64,000 bases of DNA from Streptomyces alfalfae (GTDB lineage Bacteria > Actinomycetota > Actinomycetes > Streptomycetales > Streptomycetaceae): positions 124,001 to 188,000 of the forward strand of contig NZ_QEXM01000041.1 in assembly GCF_004127445.1 (NCBI RefSeq), written 5' to 3'. Position numbers and translations under genes: made by a program. This document shows, one piece after another, positions 63,439 to 64,000 of this stretch; the stretch's first letter is position 1; each line of letters begins with the position of its first letter. The notes beneath the pieces are model-generated. The model had not been told where the DNA came from. It ran no database searches and was given only the letters and a program-made list of their open reading frames with translations.

Positions 63439-64000
63439 TCAGAACGCCGCGACGACGGCGCCGTCGTACTTGTCCTCGATGAACTTCTTGACCTCGGGCG
63501 AGGTGAGGAGCTTGGCGAGCTTCTTCACGCGCGGGTCGTCCTCGTCGCCCTTCTTGACGGCGAGGAAGTTGCCGTAGGGGTTGCCCTTGGCCTTCTCGGC
63601 GACGATGGCGTCCTTGGCGGGGCTGAGGGCGGGCTTCGCCTCCAGGGCGTAGTTGCCGTTGATCACCGCGGCGTCGACGTCACCCAGGCTGCGGGGCAGC
63701 GTGGGGGCCTCCAGCTCCTTGAACTTCAGGTTCTTGGGGTTCTTCGCGATGTCCTTGGGGGTCGCCTCGTAGCCGACGCCCTTCTTGAGCTCGATGAGGC
63801 CGTTGTCCGCGAGGAGCTTGAGCGCGCGCGCCTCGTTGGTGGTGTCGTTCGGGACGGCGACGGTGGAGCCGTTCTTCAGGTCGCCGAGCTTCTTGAGGCT
63901 CTTGGAGTACACACCGAGCGGCTCCAGGTGAACCGTGGCTCCCGCGACGGGCACGATGTCCGTGCCGTTCTTCTTGTTGAAGTCGTCCAGGTACGGCTTG
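63439..64000 (-). CDS. Second MetQ/NlpA-type lipoprotein, N-terminus cut by window edge
   Basis: Visible part is about 187 C-terminal residues, clearly a paralog of the neighbour (shared VAVPNDTTNEARALKLL, PRSLGDVDAAVINGNYALE, DDPRVKKLAKLLTSPEV). The start and lipobox lie right of the window. Tandem duplication of a methionine-binding lipoprotein. Confidence 0.9.
   Translation of the reverse strand, partial: KPYLDDFNKKNGTDIVPVAGATVHLEPLGVYSKSLKKLGDLKNGSTVAVPNDTTNEARALKLLADNGLIELKKGVGYEATPKDIAKNPKNLKFKELEAPTLPRSLGDVDAAVINGNYALEAKPALSPAKDAIVAEKAKGNPYGNFLAVKKGDEDDPRVKKLAKLLTSPEVKKFIEDKYDGAVVAAF

Overview
The window is uniformly very GC-rich. Genes are packed tightly with ATGA/TGATG overlaps and many GTG starts plus one TTG start, Shine-Dalgarno sites are GGAGG-like, and terminators are long GC hairpins usually without a T-run. 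Together with an SsgB sporulation protein, phosphatidylinositol-mannoside genes and a characteristic interspersed repeat (about 29121-29177), this indicates a Streptomyces chromosome. The stretch looks like the conserved core rather than an accessory region: I see no transposase, integrase, prophage, CRISPR or biosynthetic cluster.

Layout. 1-6489 (minus): aroE (cut by the left edge), mltG, ruvX, alaS and two small proteins, DUF6167-like and DUF948, in one near-continuous operon. 6652-8784 (plus): an NB-ARC/AfsR-like ATPase convergent with rpsD. 8772-13896 (minus): rpsD, rarA, a VKOR-like protein, hisS and a glyoxalase-II-like hydrolase. 14048-16240 (plus): a membrane-anchored cyclophilin and a DUF349 protein. 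16353-25876 (minus): relA, apt, secF, secD, yajC, ruvB, ruvA, ruvC, covering stringent response, purine salvage, protein export and Holliday junction processing. 25980-28338 (minus): yebC and the PLP synthase pair pdxT/pdxS. 29245-31990 (minus): a three-gene phosphatidylinositol mannoside operon (pimA, acyltransferase, pgsA). 32247-36332 (plus): an EF-G-like GTPase and a large membrane protein. 36339-40981 (minus): HIT protein, thrS, an unknown protein and a DUF4365 protein.

41150-49850 holds a DnaQ-like exonuclease, two minus-strand tRNA-Val(CAC) genes, small envelope proteins, ssgB, a CGNR zinc-finger protein, a DsbA-like protein, a tandem-GNAT protein, a pabB/pabC-like pair and a plus-strand tRNA array Gly-Cys-Val-Val-Val. 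49935-54672 holds a zinc-ribbon protein, an APH-fold protein, a small membrane protein, a Ser/Thr kinase and a SpoU-type RNA methyltransferase. 54785-61626 (minus) is a cobalamin group: CysG-like protein, a BluB-CobT fusion with a huge disordered N-terminus, and CobL. 61779-64000 ends with a GNAT protein and two tandem MetQ-like lipoproteins, the second cut by the right edge.

The order of many genes matches, from memory, the Mycobacterium tuberculosis segment Rv2552c-Rv2614c, so most of this is an ancient actinobacterial backbone. I found no clear new system. The least explained items are the DUF4365/unknown pair beside the exonuclease, a possible coupled micro-ORF with its ribosome site in a hairpin at 62447-62576, the EF-G-like protein with degenerate GTPase motifs, and the BluB-CobT fusion.
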